Below are positions 7,450 to 13,174 of a DNA stretch of 13,174 nucleotides, in pieces (the first letter of the stretch is position 1; each line of letters opens with the position of its first letter). The DNA is taken from positions 1-13,174 of the forward strand of contig CAJFUT010000177.1 in assembly GCA_904420255.1 (NCBI GenBank), written 5' to 3'. The position numbers were made by a program, and so were the translations under genes. Below the pieces are notes generated by a model. It was given only the letters and a program-made list of their open reading frames with translations. It was not told the DNA's origin and searched no databases. The stretch is from an uncultured Angelakisella sp. Its GTDB lineage: Bacteria; Bacillota; Clostridia; Oscillospirales; Ruminococcaceae.

Positions 7450-8553
7450 TTACTCCGCCTCTTCCTCCGGCGCTTTCTCGCTCAGAAGGTCGGCGGTTAC
7501 GGTCTGGCTGGTGACATAAACGCACTTGTTCTGGGTGATGGTGGCCCCTATGGCTTCCTCGGTGGGCTGCTCCCCCTTCACCAGGCTCTGGACCAGCAGC
7601 GCCACCGTCCGGCCCAGGTCGTTGCCGCTGGCGCCGCAGGCGAACATGGCTGTCCCCTCCCGCACCATTTCCAGGGCCGCCTCGTCGGCGACGGTGAGAT
7701 AGATCCGGGTCTTCTGGAGCTGCTCGGTGAACTCGGTGGGATCCAGAAGGTAATTGGAAATCTGGCGGGCATAGCTGCTGCTGTCGCAGATGATCATTTC
7801 CCCGCCGGCGTAGAGGATGTCGTCCACCTCGCTGCGCAGGTCGAAATTATAAGCCTGGGTGATGGCGTTGAGGCCCAGCTCCGCCTCGATGCCCGCGGCG
7901 CTCAGGTAGGAATTCAGGGCTTCCTCGTTGCCGTTTTCGGTGTAGTCGTCCTTGGTGAAAACGCCGTAGACCAGCCGGTCGTCGGGCTTCAGGTCCAGGT
8001 TGGACTGGTTGTTCTCCCAGCCCATAATGATGGCGTCGGCCAGCTGCCGCATGGTGTTGCTGGAGGAATACCCCACATAATAGAGGTTTTCCATCCGGCT
8101 CATCTGCTCCTGGGGAGGCTGGAGCCCGGTGAAAACCAGAGTGATCCCCTTCTCCAGGGCGATGTCGATATACTCCTCCGCCATGTCCTGGTCAAAGAGC
8201 TGGACCACAATCACCTGATAGCCTTTGTCCACCATCTTCTGGAACATGGCCATCTGGTCGGAGCCGTTCTCAGGGGTTTCCAGGCAGTGGACCTCAAAGG
8301 AATCCCCCAGGCTCTCCTTGAGGGAATTGCGGAAATAGACGTCGTCCATGCTGCTCATCTCCGCCTGGAGAAGCCCCAGCATCACCACCGACGGCTCCGC
8401 CGCCTCGCTGCCGTCCTGAGCCTGAACGGCCACCACCGCGGTCCGCTCGAGCGGGGCCGTCAGATCAGGGTCCACCGTCTTTGCCGCGGCAAAGTGGCCG
8501 ATCATGGTAACCAGCAGCACCGCCGCCAAGGCGTATATCAAGAAATGTTTCAT
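7450..8553 (-). CDS. Orphan type-1 periplasmic-binding-protein-like (sugar-binding family) protein
   Basis: 367 residues. An N-terminal hydrophobic segment (about 3-24, HFLIYALAAVLLVTMIGHFAAA) looks like an export signal or uncleaved anchor, and it lacks a lipobox cysteine. The body resembles the Peripla_BP_4 / MglB-LacI fold: alternating strand-helix pattern, VIVVQLFDQDMAEEYIDIALEKGITLVFTGL in lobe 1, a hinge near LVYGVFTKDDY, and a second lobe with MIICDSSSYARQI and a late ACGASGNDLGR segment. The tail is acidic (PEEEAE). Such proteins bind sugars or autoinducers for ABC importers or sensor kinases, but no permease, ATPase or kinase lies beside it. The ribosome site AAAGGA lies about 12 nt before the ATG. 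It has its own sigma-A promoter and terminators on both sides, so it is monocistronic. The family call rests on fold pattern and is moderate; the ligand is unknown. Confidence 0.82.
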   Translation of the reverse strand: MKHFLIYALAAVLLVTMIGHFAAAKTVDPDLTAPLERTAVVAVQAQDGSEAAEPSVVMLGLLQAEMSSMDDVYFRNSLKESLGDSFEVHCLETPENGSDQMAMFQKMVDKGYQVIVVQLFDQDMAEEYIDIALEKGITLVFTGLQPPQEQMSRMENLYYVGYSSSNTMRQLADAIIMGWENNQSNLDLKPDDRLVYGVFTKDDYTENGNEEALNSYLSAAGIEAELGLNAITQAYNFDLRSEVDDILYAGGEMIICDSSSYARQISNYLLDPTEFTEQLQKTRIYLTVADEAALEMVREGTAMFACGASGNDLGRTVALLVQSLVKGEQPTEEAIGATITQNKCVYVTSQTVTADLLSEKAPEEEAE

Positions 8554-8643
8554 GGAACAGAAAATCCTTTCTCCGGAAAATGGCCGGCTTCCAAAGCTTT
8601 CCAGCGGGCATACCGCCGAGGCGCCGAGCCTTTGATAGGGCTG

Positions 8644-8672
8644 ATTTTACCACACCGGACGGGAAATTTCAA
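8644..8672 (-). promoter_or_regulatory. Sigma-A promoter of the binding-protein gene
   Basis: On the minus strand TTGAAA (8667-8672), exactly 17 nt, then TAAAAT (8644-8649). Five of six bases match at each box. It lies about 90 bp upstream of the ATG at 8553 and points at it. Confidence 0.75.
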
Positions 8673-8676
8673 GCTT

Positions 8677-8693
8677 CCAAATGTAAACATTGG
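8677..8693. promoter_or_regulatory. Dyad just upstream of the -35 box, possible activator site
   Basis: CCAAATGT (8677-8684) and ACATTGG (8687-8693) are inverted arms with one bulged A. The dyad ends 5 bp from the -35 element of the binding-protein promoter, a position used by class II activators. The role is inferred from position. Confidence 0.4.
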
Positions 8694-8779
8694 GACATCG
8701 TGTAGAAAGTTGGCGGTCCGCCGGAGGATGGGAAACGCTTCCGGCCCCCAAAGCCTCTCCCAAGCAAAAACCGCGGCTT

Positions 8780-8818
8780 GTATCGGTGTACAAGAGGCTG
8801 CGGCGGTTTCCGGCCGCC
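8780..8818. repeat. Solitary copy of the MITE-like element's right end
   Basis: These 39 bases match the reverse complement of 6771-6809 with one substitution (A for G at 8794). Homology stops on both sides, so this is a truncated or solo end. Its flanks add a hairpin: CTTGTA-TCGGTG-TACAAG at the tip, with AAACCGC and GCGGTTT further out. Confidence 0.8.
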
Positions 8819-8826
8819 CTCAGACT

Positions 8827-8847
8827 GTTTACCCGCCGCCCGTAAAC
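8827..8847. other. Perfect short hairpin in the 8554-8950 intergenic region
   Basis: GTTTAC (8827-8832) and GTAAAC (8842-8847) pair across a 9-nt loop; an alternative CCCG-TAAA-CGGG fold uses the same bases. Apart from this, the promoter, dyad, repeat end and terminator listed separately, I see no gene in the ~400 bp between the binding-protein gene and the small membrane protein. Confidence 0.4.
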
Positions 8848-8892
8848 GGGGCGATTTCATTCACGGCAAGCCGCTCGCCCGATTTTCTTTCA

Positions 8893-8920
8893 ATTGAAAA
8901 CCCGCCCCAGGGGGACGGGT
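8893..8920 (-). terminator. Rho-independent terminator of the DUF4364/membrane-protein operon
   Basis: On the minus strand, ACCCG and CGGGT pair, with an inner CCC/GGG stem, followed by TTTTCAATTG. It lies 30 bp after the stop codon of the small membrane protein. Confidence 0.65.
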
Positions 8921-8950
8921 CCTTTGGCCTGCGGCGGGATTCAGCCGCCT

Positions 8951-9442
8951 TCATTTTTCCTGCTCTCCGGTTCCGGCCGGATCCTCCTCCCCGATGCTGC
9001 GGACCATCTGGTCCAGCTCCTCGTCATCGGGGGCGAGGGGCTCCCGGCTTCCCGCCTTGGCGAAGGGGCTTTCCTGCTCCCGCTTCGGGGCGTCGGGGAA
9101 GGGGAGGGTCAGGGTGCCCAGGTAAAAGACAATGTCAAACAGGGTGCCGGTCACCAGCAGGTCGGTGTTGGAGATGGAATTGACCGGGTTCAGATACACA
9201 ATGAGCATATTGGCGGCGGCGGCGGCGGCCACCAGCATCAGCACGCTGTGGAGGGTGCTCCCCCGGAGGCGCCCCCGGTACTGGGCCATGGCCGCCCCGA
9301 AGCAGACCAGGCAGCAGGCGGAGGTGATGAGAAGCACCGCCGTGGGCAGGGCGTCCACGCCGTAATACAGATAGTAGGCGATCACCGATATCCGGGCCAC
9401 CGAATAAAAGGTCAGCAGCAGGGTAATGATGTTTTTTGTCAT
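8951..9442 (-). CDS. Small membrane protein with four predicted helices, unknown function
   Basis: 163 residues. Hydrophobic segments at about 5-27, 33-53, 63-83 and 97-115 suggest four transmembrane helices. They are followed by a hydrophilic acidic tail (about 116-163, with DDEELDQMVRSIGEEDPAG). I do not recognise the family. The third helix contains a run of seven alanines encoded by a GCC-type triplet run. The start has an AGGAGG only 4 nt upstream, and that site overlaps the stop codon of the preceding DUF4364 gene, so the pair should be translationally coupled. Its role is probably tied to the DUF4364 protein, but nothing in the sequence says how. Confidence 0.8.
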   Translation of the reverse strand: MTKNIITLLLTFYSVARISVIAYYLYYGVDALPTAVLLITSACCLVCFGAAMAQYRGRLRGSTLHSVLMLVAAAAAANMLIVYLNPVNSISNTDLLVTGTLFDIVFYLGTLTLPFPDAPKREQESPFAKAGSREPLAPDDEELDQMVRSIGEEDPAGTGEQEK

Positions 9443-9450
9443 GGTTCCTC

Positions 9451-10056
9451 CTAATCCTGGAACAGGTCCTCCTGGCTGGACACCAGCTCCCCCACCGTTT
9501 TGGTATCCCCCGTCAGGAGGGCGAACACCCCCTTGTAGGTGAGCATGGGGTCGTTGAGGAAGCGGCGGCGGATTCTTTCGCAGGCATCCCGGGTGGGCAT
9601 AAAGATGGTGACCGACATCAGATCGCTGCCGATGTCGGTGATGGTGAGGGTAATCTGCCAGCCGTCCTCCACCTGGCGGATCTCCACCTTGTTTTCCTTC
9701 TGGCGGCGCACCAGGGTGAGGATCCGGTCCATGGCCCGGGTCCCCCGCTCCCGCACCGCCGGGGGCAGGTCCTCCTCAAAGGCCCTGGAGGCCTGCCTCC
9801 CCAGGTCGGTGAGGGCGAAGCAGGACTCCCCCTGGTACTCCTGGGGAAGGATATGCCCCGATTTTCGGAGGCTCTCCATAGCCTCGGCAAACTGGAAATA
9901 GTTGACCAGTTCCTGGCTCTGGAGGGCGCTGTTGAGCTCCTTGAAGGAAACGGGCTGGCCCGCCTTGTCCATCAGATAGCAGATCAGGACCATCACCTCA
10001 TGGCTGGTGGTGACGCTCCCGGGCCGGACCCCCTCGGTGAAGGCGCGATACTCCAT
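9451..10056 (-). CDS. DUF4364 family protein (winged-helix-like)
   Basis: 201 residues from ATG at 10056. The N-terminal half (TTSHEVMVLICYLMDKAGQPVSFKELNSALQ, then NYFQFAEAMESLRKSGHI and CFALTDLGRQAS) has the helix-turn-helix and wing layout of DUF4364, a family largely confined to Firmicutes and thought to be winged-helix regulators. The C-terminal part (about 110-195) is a mixed alpha/beta region with a KVEIRQVEDGWQITLTITD strand pair. The ORF can extend to ATG at 10089 (11 more residues, MIRGTERRGFE). I prefer 10056 because a G-rich ribosome site (GGCGGGGG) precedes it and the family normally begins just before this point. The next gene is coupled 8 nt downstream. The gene diverges from the TVP38-like gene, so the DUF4364 protein may act on the shared intergenic region. 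Confidence 0.85.
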   Translation of the reverse strand: MEYRAFTEGVRPGSVTTSHEVMVLICYLMDKAGQPVSFKELNSALQSQELVNYFQFAEAMESLRKSGHILPQEYQGESCFALTDLGRQASRAFEEDLPPAVRERGTRAMDRILTLVRRQKENKVEIRQVEDGWQITLTITDIGSDLMSVTIFMPTRDACERIRRRFLNDPMLTYKGVFALLTGDTKTVGELVSSQEDLFQD

Positions 10057-10154
10057 TTCAAACCCCCGCCTTTCGGTACCGCGGATCATATTTTACAGAA
10101 TCCTGTGGTATTTTTCCCTTTTCTGTCGTATGATAGGAAGGGATAACATTATTA

Positions 10155-10184
10155 TTGTACACGAAATTTGCGATAAAATATAGT
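10155..10184 (+). promoter_or_regulatory. Possible promoter of the TVP38-like gene
   Basis: TTGTAC (10155-10160), 18 nt, TATAGT (10179-10184), then about 30 bp to the ATG. The -10 is good and the -35 weak. The same divergent region holds inverted arms TCCCTT (10115-10120) and AAGGGA (10138-10143). I see no convincing minus-strand promoter for DUF4364. Confidence 0.35.
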
Positions 10185-10214
10185 CCATCAGACAAAAAAG
10201 ATTCAGGAGAGCTT

Positions 10215-10928
10215 ATGAACAGCCACAAAAAAACAAATCAGAACGGCGGGGGCCGCCGGCTGCTCCTGGCATTGGGCGCCGCCTTTTTCCTGATCCTCTG
10301 CCTTCTCTGCCTGCCGGTGATCCGGTGGATGCTCCGGCCGGAATTCGGCCCCTGGCTCCGGGAGCGGGTGGACCGGCTGGGGGTCTGGGGGATCCTGGCC
10401 ATGCTGCTCCTTCAGGTCCTCCAGATCGTAGTGGCCATCATCCCCGGGGAGCCGGTGGAGCTGGCCGCCGGCACCATGTACGGCGCCCTGGGCGGGCTGA
10501 TCCTCTGCCTTACCGGCATCCTCCTGGGGTCGGCGGGGGTCTTCTGGACGGTGCGCCGCCGGGGCCGGGAAGCCTTCATCCGCACCCCCCTGTGGCAGAA
10601 GCTCCAGCGGTACAGCTTCCTCCAGGACGAGACCCGGCTGGAGGCCATGGTCTTTCTCCTCTACCTCATCCCCGGCACCCCCAAGGACATTCTGGTCTAT
10701 GTCTGCGGCCTCAGCGGCATCTCCATGAGCCGCTTCCTGCTGCTCTCCACCCTGGCCCGGATCCCCTCGGTGGTCACCTCCACCTGGGCGGGGGCCAGCT
10801 TCGCCGGTGGGGACCACCTGCTGACCCTGGGCATCTTCGCCGCCACCGGGCTCCTGGGGCTCCTGGGCATCGCCTTCCACAACCGGCTGCTGGCCCGGAA
10901 AAACGGGGAGCCCCGGCAGCCCTCCTGA
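10215..10928 (+). CDS. TVP38/TMEM64 family (VTT domain, DedA-like) membrane protein
   Basis: 237 residues from ATG at 10215, chosen because AGGAGA sits 5-6 nt upstream; the frame is open 20 codons further but without a ribosome site. Helices at about 16-36 and 57-77 are followed by the VTT signature PGEPVELAAGTMYGALGG (about 77-94), with a re-entrant-type hydrophobic stretch to about 112. A cytosolic basic segment (WTVRRRGREAF) and the second conserved motif LIPGTPKDILVYVCGLSG (about 151-168) follow, with further helices to about 221. The family is linked to lipid scrambling or transport across the membrane; the substrate of bacterial members is mostly unsettled. The length is normal for the family. 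The gene is monocistronic: a strong terminator follows 20 bp after the stop. Confidence 0.9.
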   Translation: MNSHKKTNQNGGGRRLLLALGAAFFLILCLLCLPVIRWMLRPEFGPWLRERVDRLGVWGILAMLLLQVLQIVVAIIPGEPVELAAGTMYGALGGLILCLTGILLGSAGVFWTVRRRGREAFIRTPLWQKLQRYSFLQDETRLEAMVFLLYLIPGTPKDILVYVCGLSGISMSRFLLLSTLARIPSVVTSTWAGASFAGGDHLLTLGIFAATGLLGLLGIAFHNRLLARKNGEPRQPS

Positions 10929-10948
10929 TTCCATTCCCAGGCAGCGTC

Positions 10949-10985
10949 AAGGCCGGGATCCCAAAAGCTGGGATCCCGGCCTTTT
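10949..10985. terminator. Perfect 15-bp bidirectional terminator
   Basis: AAGGCCGGGATCCCA (10949-10963), a 5-nt loop, then its exact complement (10969-10983), with A/T flanks. It sits between convergent genes: the TVP38-like gene ends at 10928 (plus) and the anti-sigma gene at 11009 (minus). Confidence 0.9.
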
Positions 10986-11008
10986 GGCAGGCCCGGCGCC
11001 CGCCCCCT

Positions 11009-12316
11009 TTATTCCTTCGGCAGGGAGAAGCTCCACTCCCCCTCCTGAACCACCGAAACGAAGGCCACCGACAGCTCCAGGCTCTCCCCGGCGTACCCGG
11101 ACATTCCATGATGATACACGGTATAGCTGCCGTCCCGGATGATGGAGCCGCCGTGGCCTTCCGACTCCGGCCAGGAAAGGTCCACCTGGTTCAGGCGGCG
11201 CCCCTCCCCCGCCTCCTCCTCCAGGGCCACCCAGAGGCGGCCGTCGGCGTCCAGGCCGGCGGAACGGGCCAGGAGGGTGACATTCCACAGCTCCAGGCGC
11301 TGGTCCAGCTCCACCGTTTCTCCCGGCTCCAAGGGGGGCAGCCGGACCGCGGCGGGGGGCTCCCCATACCGGGTGGATTCCAGGATTCCGGTCACCGTCA
11401 CCCGGGTCATAGACACCTGGGGCAGGCCCGGCACATAAAACTCCTGGCAGCCCGGGGCGGTGTCCACCGCCTCCGCCCCGTAGAGAAGGCCGTCCTCCCC
11501 CAGCAGCTCCACATCGAAGGACAATCCGTTCCAATAGCTTTCCTCGGGGGCGGAGGAACCGTCCTCGGGCTGGGGGATGAGGGCAAACCGGGTGCAGTCC
11601 CCATTAAGGGGAAGGATGGAAAGGGTGTACCCCGCATCCGACGCCCGGAGGCTCCGGTCCATGGAATAGTCCTCCAGAGACACCTTCCGGAGCCGCACCG
11701 GCAGCTCCACCGCGCCGTCCAGCACCAGGGTGAACTCCTCCCAGGGGAAGTCCTCCAGGGTCACCGACTTGGCAGCGGACGCTTCCCCCGTGGACTGGTC
11801 ATAGACGCTGTGGGACCAGGTTTCCTCGCTGGGGATGGGGTTCCCCTCCGGGTCCAGGAATTCCAGCCGCAGCCCCAGGGGCGCCCGGCTGGGGGCGGCG
11901 GGCTGGTCCTCCCCCGCTTCCGCCCCGCCGTCCGGCTCCTCTGAAAAGATGACCCCGGATTCCTTTTTCTCCACCCGGCAGAACAGGGTGGTGCCCCGGC
12001 GGTACAGGTAGGTGACGGTGTATTCCCTTCCCTCCGCCGCAACATGATACTCCTCCTCCGCCAGCCAATAGGCGCTGTCTGCCCCCGTCTCCTCCGCCAC
12101 CGGGCCGTTCCCCGGGATGAAGTAGAAAAGCCTTCTGGCGGCGGCGTAAACGGTGTCAAAATTGGCGGCGGCCGCCACCAGCAGCAGGCAGGCGGCCAGG
12201 GCCAGCCCTTTTTTCACAGGCCGGGAGCCCTTCCGGGGCGGCTCCTCAAAGGCCTCCCGGGTGAGCCGCTCCAGGGTTTCACGGGAAATACAGTCTGTCA
12301 GGCGCTTGGGGGTCAT
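11009..12316 (-). CDS. Membrane-anchored anti-sigma factor-like protein (DUF4179-like)
   Basis: 435 residues from ATG at 12316. A cytosolic N-terminus of about 34 residues (SRETLERLTREAFEEPPRKGSR) could contact the sigma factor. One transmembrane helix follows (about 36-51), then NFDTVYAAARRLFYFIPGNGPV, a juxtamembrane pattern seen in clostridial DUF4179-type anti-sigma proteins. The rest (about 75-435) is a large, acidic, beta-rich extracellular region. The ATG overlaps the sigma stop codon as ATGA, with AAGGA just upstream inside the sigma gene, so translation is coupled and stoichiometry fixed. The frame is open up to 12865, but that part only mirrors the sigma gene. Family knowledge says such proteins hold the sigma factor at the membrane until a surface signal arrives. 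No zinc-binding HxxxCxxC anti-sigma motif is present. The role is inferred mainly from the operon; the exact family is uncertain. Confidence 0.82.
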   Translation of the reverse strand: MTPKRLTDCISRETLERLTREAFEEPPRKGSRPVKKGLALAACLLLVAAAANFDTVYAAARRLFYFIPGNGPVAEETGADSAYWLAEEEYHVAAEGREYTVTYLYRRGTTLFCRVEKKESGVIFSEEPDGGAEAGEDQPAAPSRAPLGLRLEFLDPEGNPIPSEETWSHSVYDQSTGEASAAKSVTLEDFPWEEFTLVLDGAVELPVRLRKVSLEDYSMDRSLRASDAGYTLSILPLNGDCTRFALIPQPEDGSSAPEESYWNGLSFDVELLGEDGLLYGAEAVDTAPGCQEFYVPGLPQVSMTRVTVTGILESTRYGEPPAAVRLPPLEPGETVELDQRLELWNVTLLARSAGLDADGRLWVALEEEAGEGRRLNQVDLSWPESEGHGGSIIRDGSYTVYHHGMSGYAGESLELSVAFVSVVQEGEWSFSLPKE

Positions 12317-12846
12317 TTTCCTTCCCTCCCTTCCGGGCCTGCCGGCCCCACCCAAATCCCCCGGCTCTCCAGCAGCCGGCGCAGCTTCCGCCGCAGCCGC
12401 AGGGTGGCCACATCGGCGCCGCCCCGGGTCATCCCCAGCCGGGCCGCCGCCTCGGCGGCGGAAAAGCCGTAGAGGAACCGCAGGGTGAAAAGCTGCCGCT
12501 CCCGGGGTTTTAAAAGGGCCAGCACCTCCTCCACAATATCCCCGATGTACTCCTCCTCCCCGGCAAGGTACATCTCCTCCTCCAGGGGCAGGGCCGGGGG
12601 CTTCGCCCTCCGAAGGCGGTCCAGGGCGGCGGAGCGGGTCATAATCCGGACATAGGTTTCCAGGGAGCCCCGGGCGGGGTCGTAGTCCTCCCGCCGGGAA
12701 AGGAGCCGGAGCATCACGTCGTTGGCGCATTCCTCGGCGTCCTCCCGGGGGAGCTGCCGCAGCAGGGCCCGGGCAGCTGCCAGGGCCACCGGGCGGCACC
12801 GGGCGTCCAGTTCCCCGTCGGTCATCCTCCCAATCTCCCCTTCCAT
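12313..12846 (-). CDS. ECF-type RNA polymerase sigma factor
   Basis: 177 residues. Region 2 spans about 17-80: the helix EDAEECANDVMLRLLSRREDYDPARGSLETYVRIMTRSAALDRLRR includes the core-binding and -10 recognition part. Region 4 spans about 105-160: LLALLKPRERQLFTLRFLYGFSAAEAAARLGMTRGGADVATLRLRRKLR is the helix-turn-helix for the -35. The acidic linker between them (LPLEEEMYLAGEEEYIGD) is normal for the family. The start at 12846 has GGGGGAG about 7 nt upstream; the next ATG at 12825 has its G-rich site too close. Downstream it overlaps the anti-sigma gene by 4 nt. An ECF-like promoter motif lies about 25 bp before the start, suggesting it transcribes its own operon. Confidence 0.93.
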   Translation of the reverse strand: MEGEIGRMTDGELDARCRPVALAAARALLRQLPREDAEECANDVMLRLLSRREDYDPARGSLETYVRIMTRSAALDRLRRAKPPALPLEEEMYLAGEEEYIGDIVEEVLALLKPRERQLFTLRFLYGFSAAEAAARLGMTRGGADVATLRLRRKLRRLLESRGIWVGPAGPEGREGK

Positions 12847-12871
12847 CGGCCACTCCCCCTTTCATCCATCT

Positions 12872-12900
12872 GATACGTCCCTTTTGGGCAAAAGCTTACA
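12872..12900 (-). promoter_or_regulatory. ECF-type, probably autoregulatory, promoter
   Basis: On the minus strand TGTAAGC (12894-12900), 16 nt, CGTATC (12872-12877). This resembles the general Firmicutes ECF pattern of an AAC-like -35 and a CGT -10 with a 16-17 nt spacer. Transcription would begin near 12865, leaving a leader of about 20 nt that contains the sigma ribosome site. The spacer carries a perfect dyad CTTTTG-GG-CAAAAG (12881-12894), where a second regulator could bind. Confidence 0.5.
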
Positions 12901-12935
12901 GGCCGCGCACAAAATTCCGCCCCGTTTTTGCAGGG

Positions 12936-12992
12936 CAAAAAGCGCCCTCCCGCCACGGCGGCACAGGAAACCGCCGCGCCGGAAGGGCGCTT
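12936..12992 (-). terminator. Rho-independent terminator of the right-edge gene
   Basis: AAGCGCCCT (12940-12948) and AGGGCGCTT (12984-12992) form a perfect 9-bp outer stem, with an inner CGGCGG/CCGCCG stem. On the minus strand it is followed by a T-run (GCGCTTTTTG). It lies 16 bp after the stop codon at 13009-13011. Confidence 0.8.
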
Positions 12993-13008
12993 CACCCGAT
13001 GGGCCTAT

Positions 13009-13174
13009 TCATTTGAAGGTGTAGCTCTGGATGATGCCGGAAAAGAGCCTGCGGTACTCCGCCGCCAGGGCGTTGCCGCTGTCGATAAGCTCCTGGTCGC
13101 CGTCCCGGTCGCAAAGCTCCGCCAGCACCTCGCCGCAGCGGTCGTTCCCCGTCTGGCGGTCGTTGAGGATGTAG
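13009..13174 (-). CDS. C-terminus of an unidentified protein (partial, runs off the right edge)
   Basis: The last 54 residues and a TGA stop are visible. The sequence includes YILNDRQTGNDRCGEVLAEL, an acidic DRDGDQE turn and a helical LIDSGNALAAEYRRLF, ending in SYTFK. I do not recognise the family. A terminator directly after the stop, and the reading frame staying open to the edge with ordinary codon use, support a real gene end. The terminator separates it from the downstream sigma operon. Confidence 0.65.
   Translation of the reverse strand, partial: YILNDRQTGNDRCGEVLAELCDRDGDQELIDSGNALAAEYRRLFSGIIQSYTFK

Noticed and set aside
8827..8847. Inverted GTTTAC/GTAAAC as a CRISPR-like repeat
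   Set aside because: It is a single occurrence with no regularly spaced copies and no cas genes in the window.
9211..9231. Run of GGC triplets as a slippage-prone microsatellite
   Set aside because: It is short, codes for alanines within a transmembrane helix and keeps the frame; there is no sign of phase variation.
10154..10161. TTGTACAC at the TVP38 promoter as a fourth copy of the repeat-end core
   Set aside because: Only 8 bases match and the following bases (GAAATT) differ from the repeat (CGATAC), so chance is likely.
10325..11944. A 539-codon plus-strand frame across the TVP38-like gene, the terminator and the anti-sigma gene
   Set aside because: It crosses a perfect terminator and two real genes in wrong frames; its composition is Pro/Gly/His-rich with no domain.
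12317..12865. Upstream extension of the anti-sigma frame to a 618-residue protein
   Set aside because: This part is the sigma gene read in another frame. The ATGA overlap and local AAGGA define the true start.

Overview
The window is GC-rich (clearly above 60% by eye) and carries strong AGGAGG-type ribosome binding sites, Rho-independent terminators and gene families typical of Firmicutes: DUF4364, DUF187/GHL10, a spore/cell-wall type Amidase_3 with Big_2 repeats, and an ECF sigma factor with a membrane anti-sigma partner. This points to a high-GC gut-type clostridium of the Oscillospiraceae (Flavonifractor/Intestinimonas-like). That placement is inference from gene content and base composition. 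I see no rRNA, tRNA, CRISPR array or transposase.

Region 1 (1-6486, all minus strand) is a cell-wall remodelling cluster, read right to left. It starts with a GHL10 (DUF187) lipoprotein. Next is a 1463-residue membrane-anchored protein that fuses a GHL10-like domain, Ig/AMIN-like beta domains, an Amidase_3 with all its zinc and catalytic residues, and five Big_2 repeats. Last is an M23 metallopeptidase cut by the left edge. Together they could strip stem peptides from glycan strands (amidase), cut the denuded glycans (GHL10) and cut peptide crosslinks (M23).

Region 2 (6487-8950) is a repeat-rich stretch around two solitary genes: a small double zinc-ribbon protein (plus) and an orphan type-1 periplasmic-binding-like protein (minus) with a good sigma-A promoter. 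A ~275-bp MITE-like element with inverted ends (6535-6809) lies directly upstream of the GHL10 lipoprotein. A solitary 39-nt copy of its right end, 38/39 identical, lies at 8780-8818.

Region 3 (8951-10928) holds a translationally coupled pair on minus (DUF4364 winged-helix protein, then a small four-helix membrane protein), diverging from a plus-strand TVP38/TMEM64 (VTT) membrane protein. A perfect 15-bp bidirectional terminator follows the latter.

Region 4 (11009-13174) is a minus-strand ECF sigma / anti-sigma pair overlapping by ATGA. It is preceded by a TGTAAGC-N16-CGTA motif that looks like an ECF-type, probably autoregulatory, promoter. Beyond it are a terminator and the C-terminus of an unidentified gene running off the right edge.
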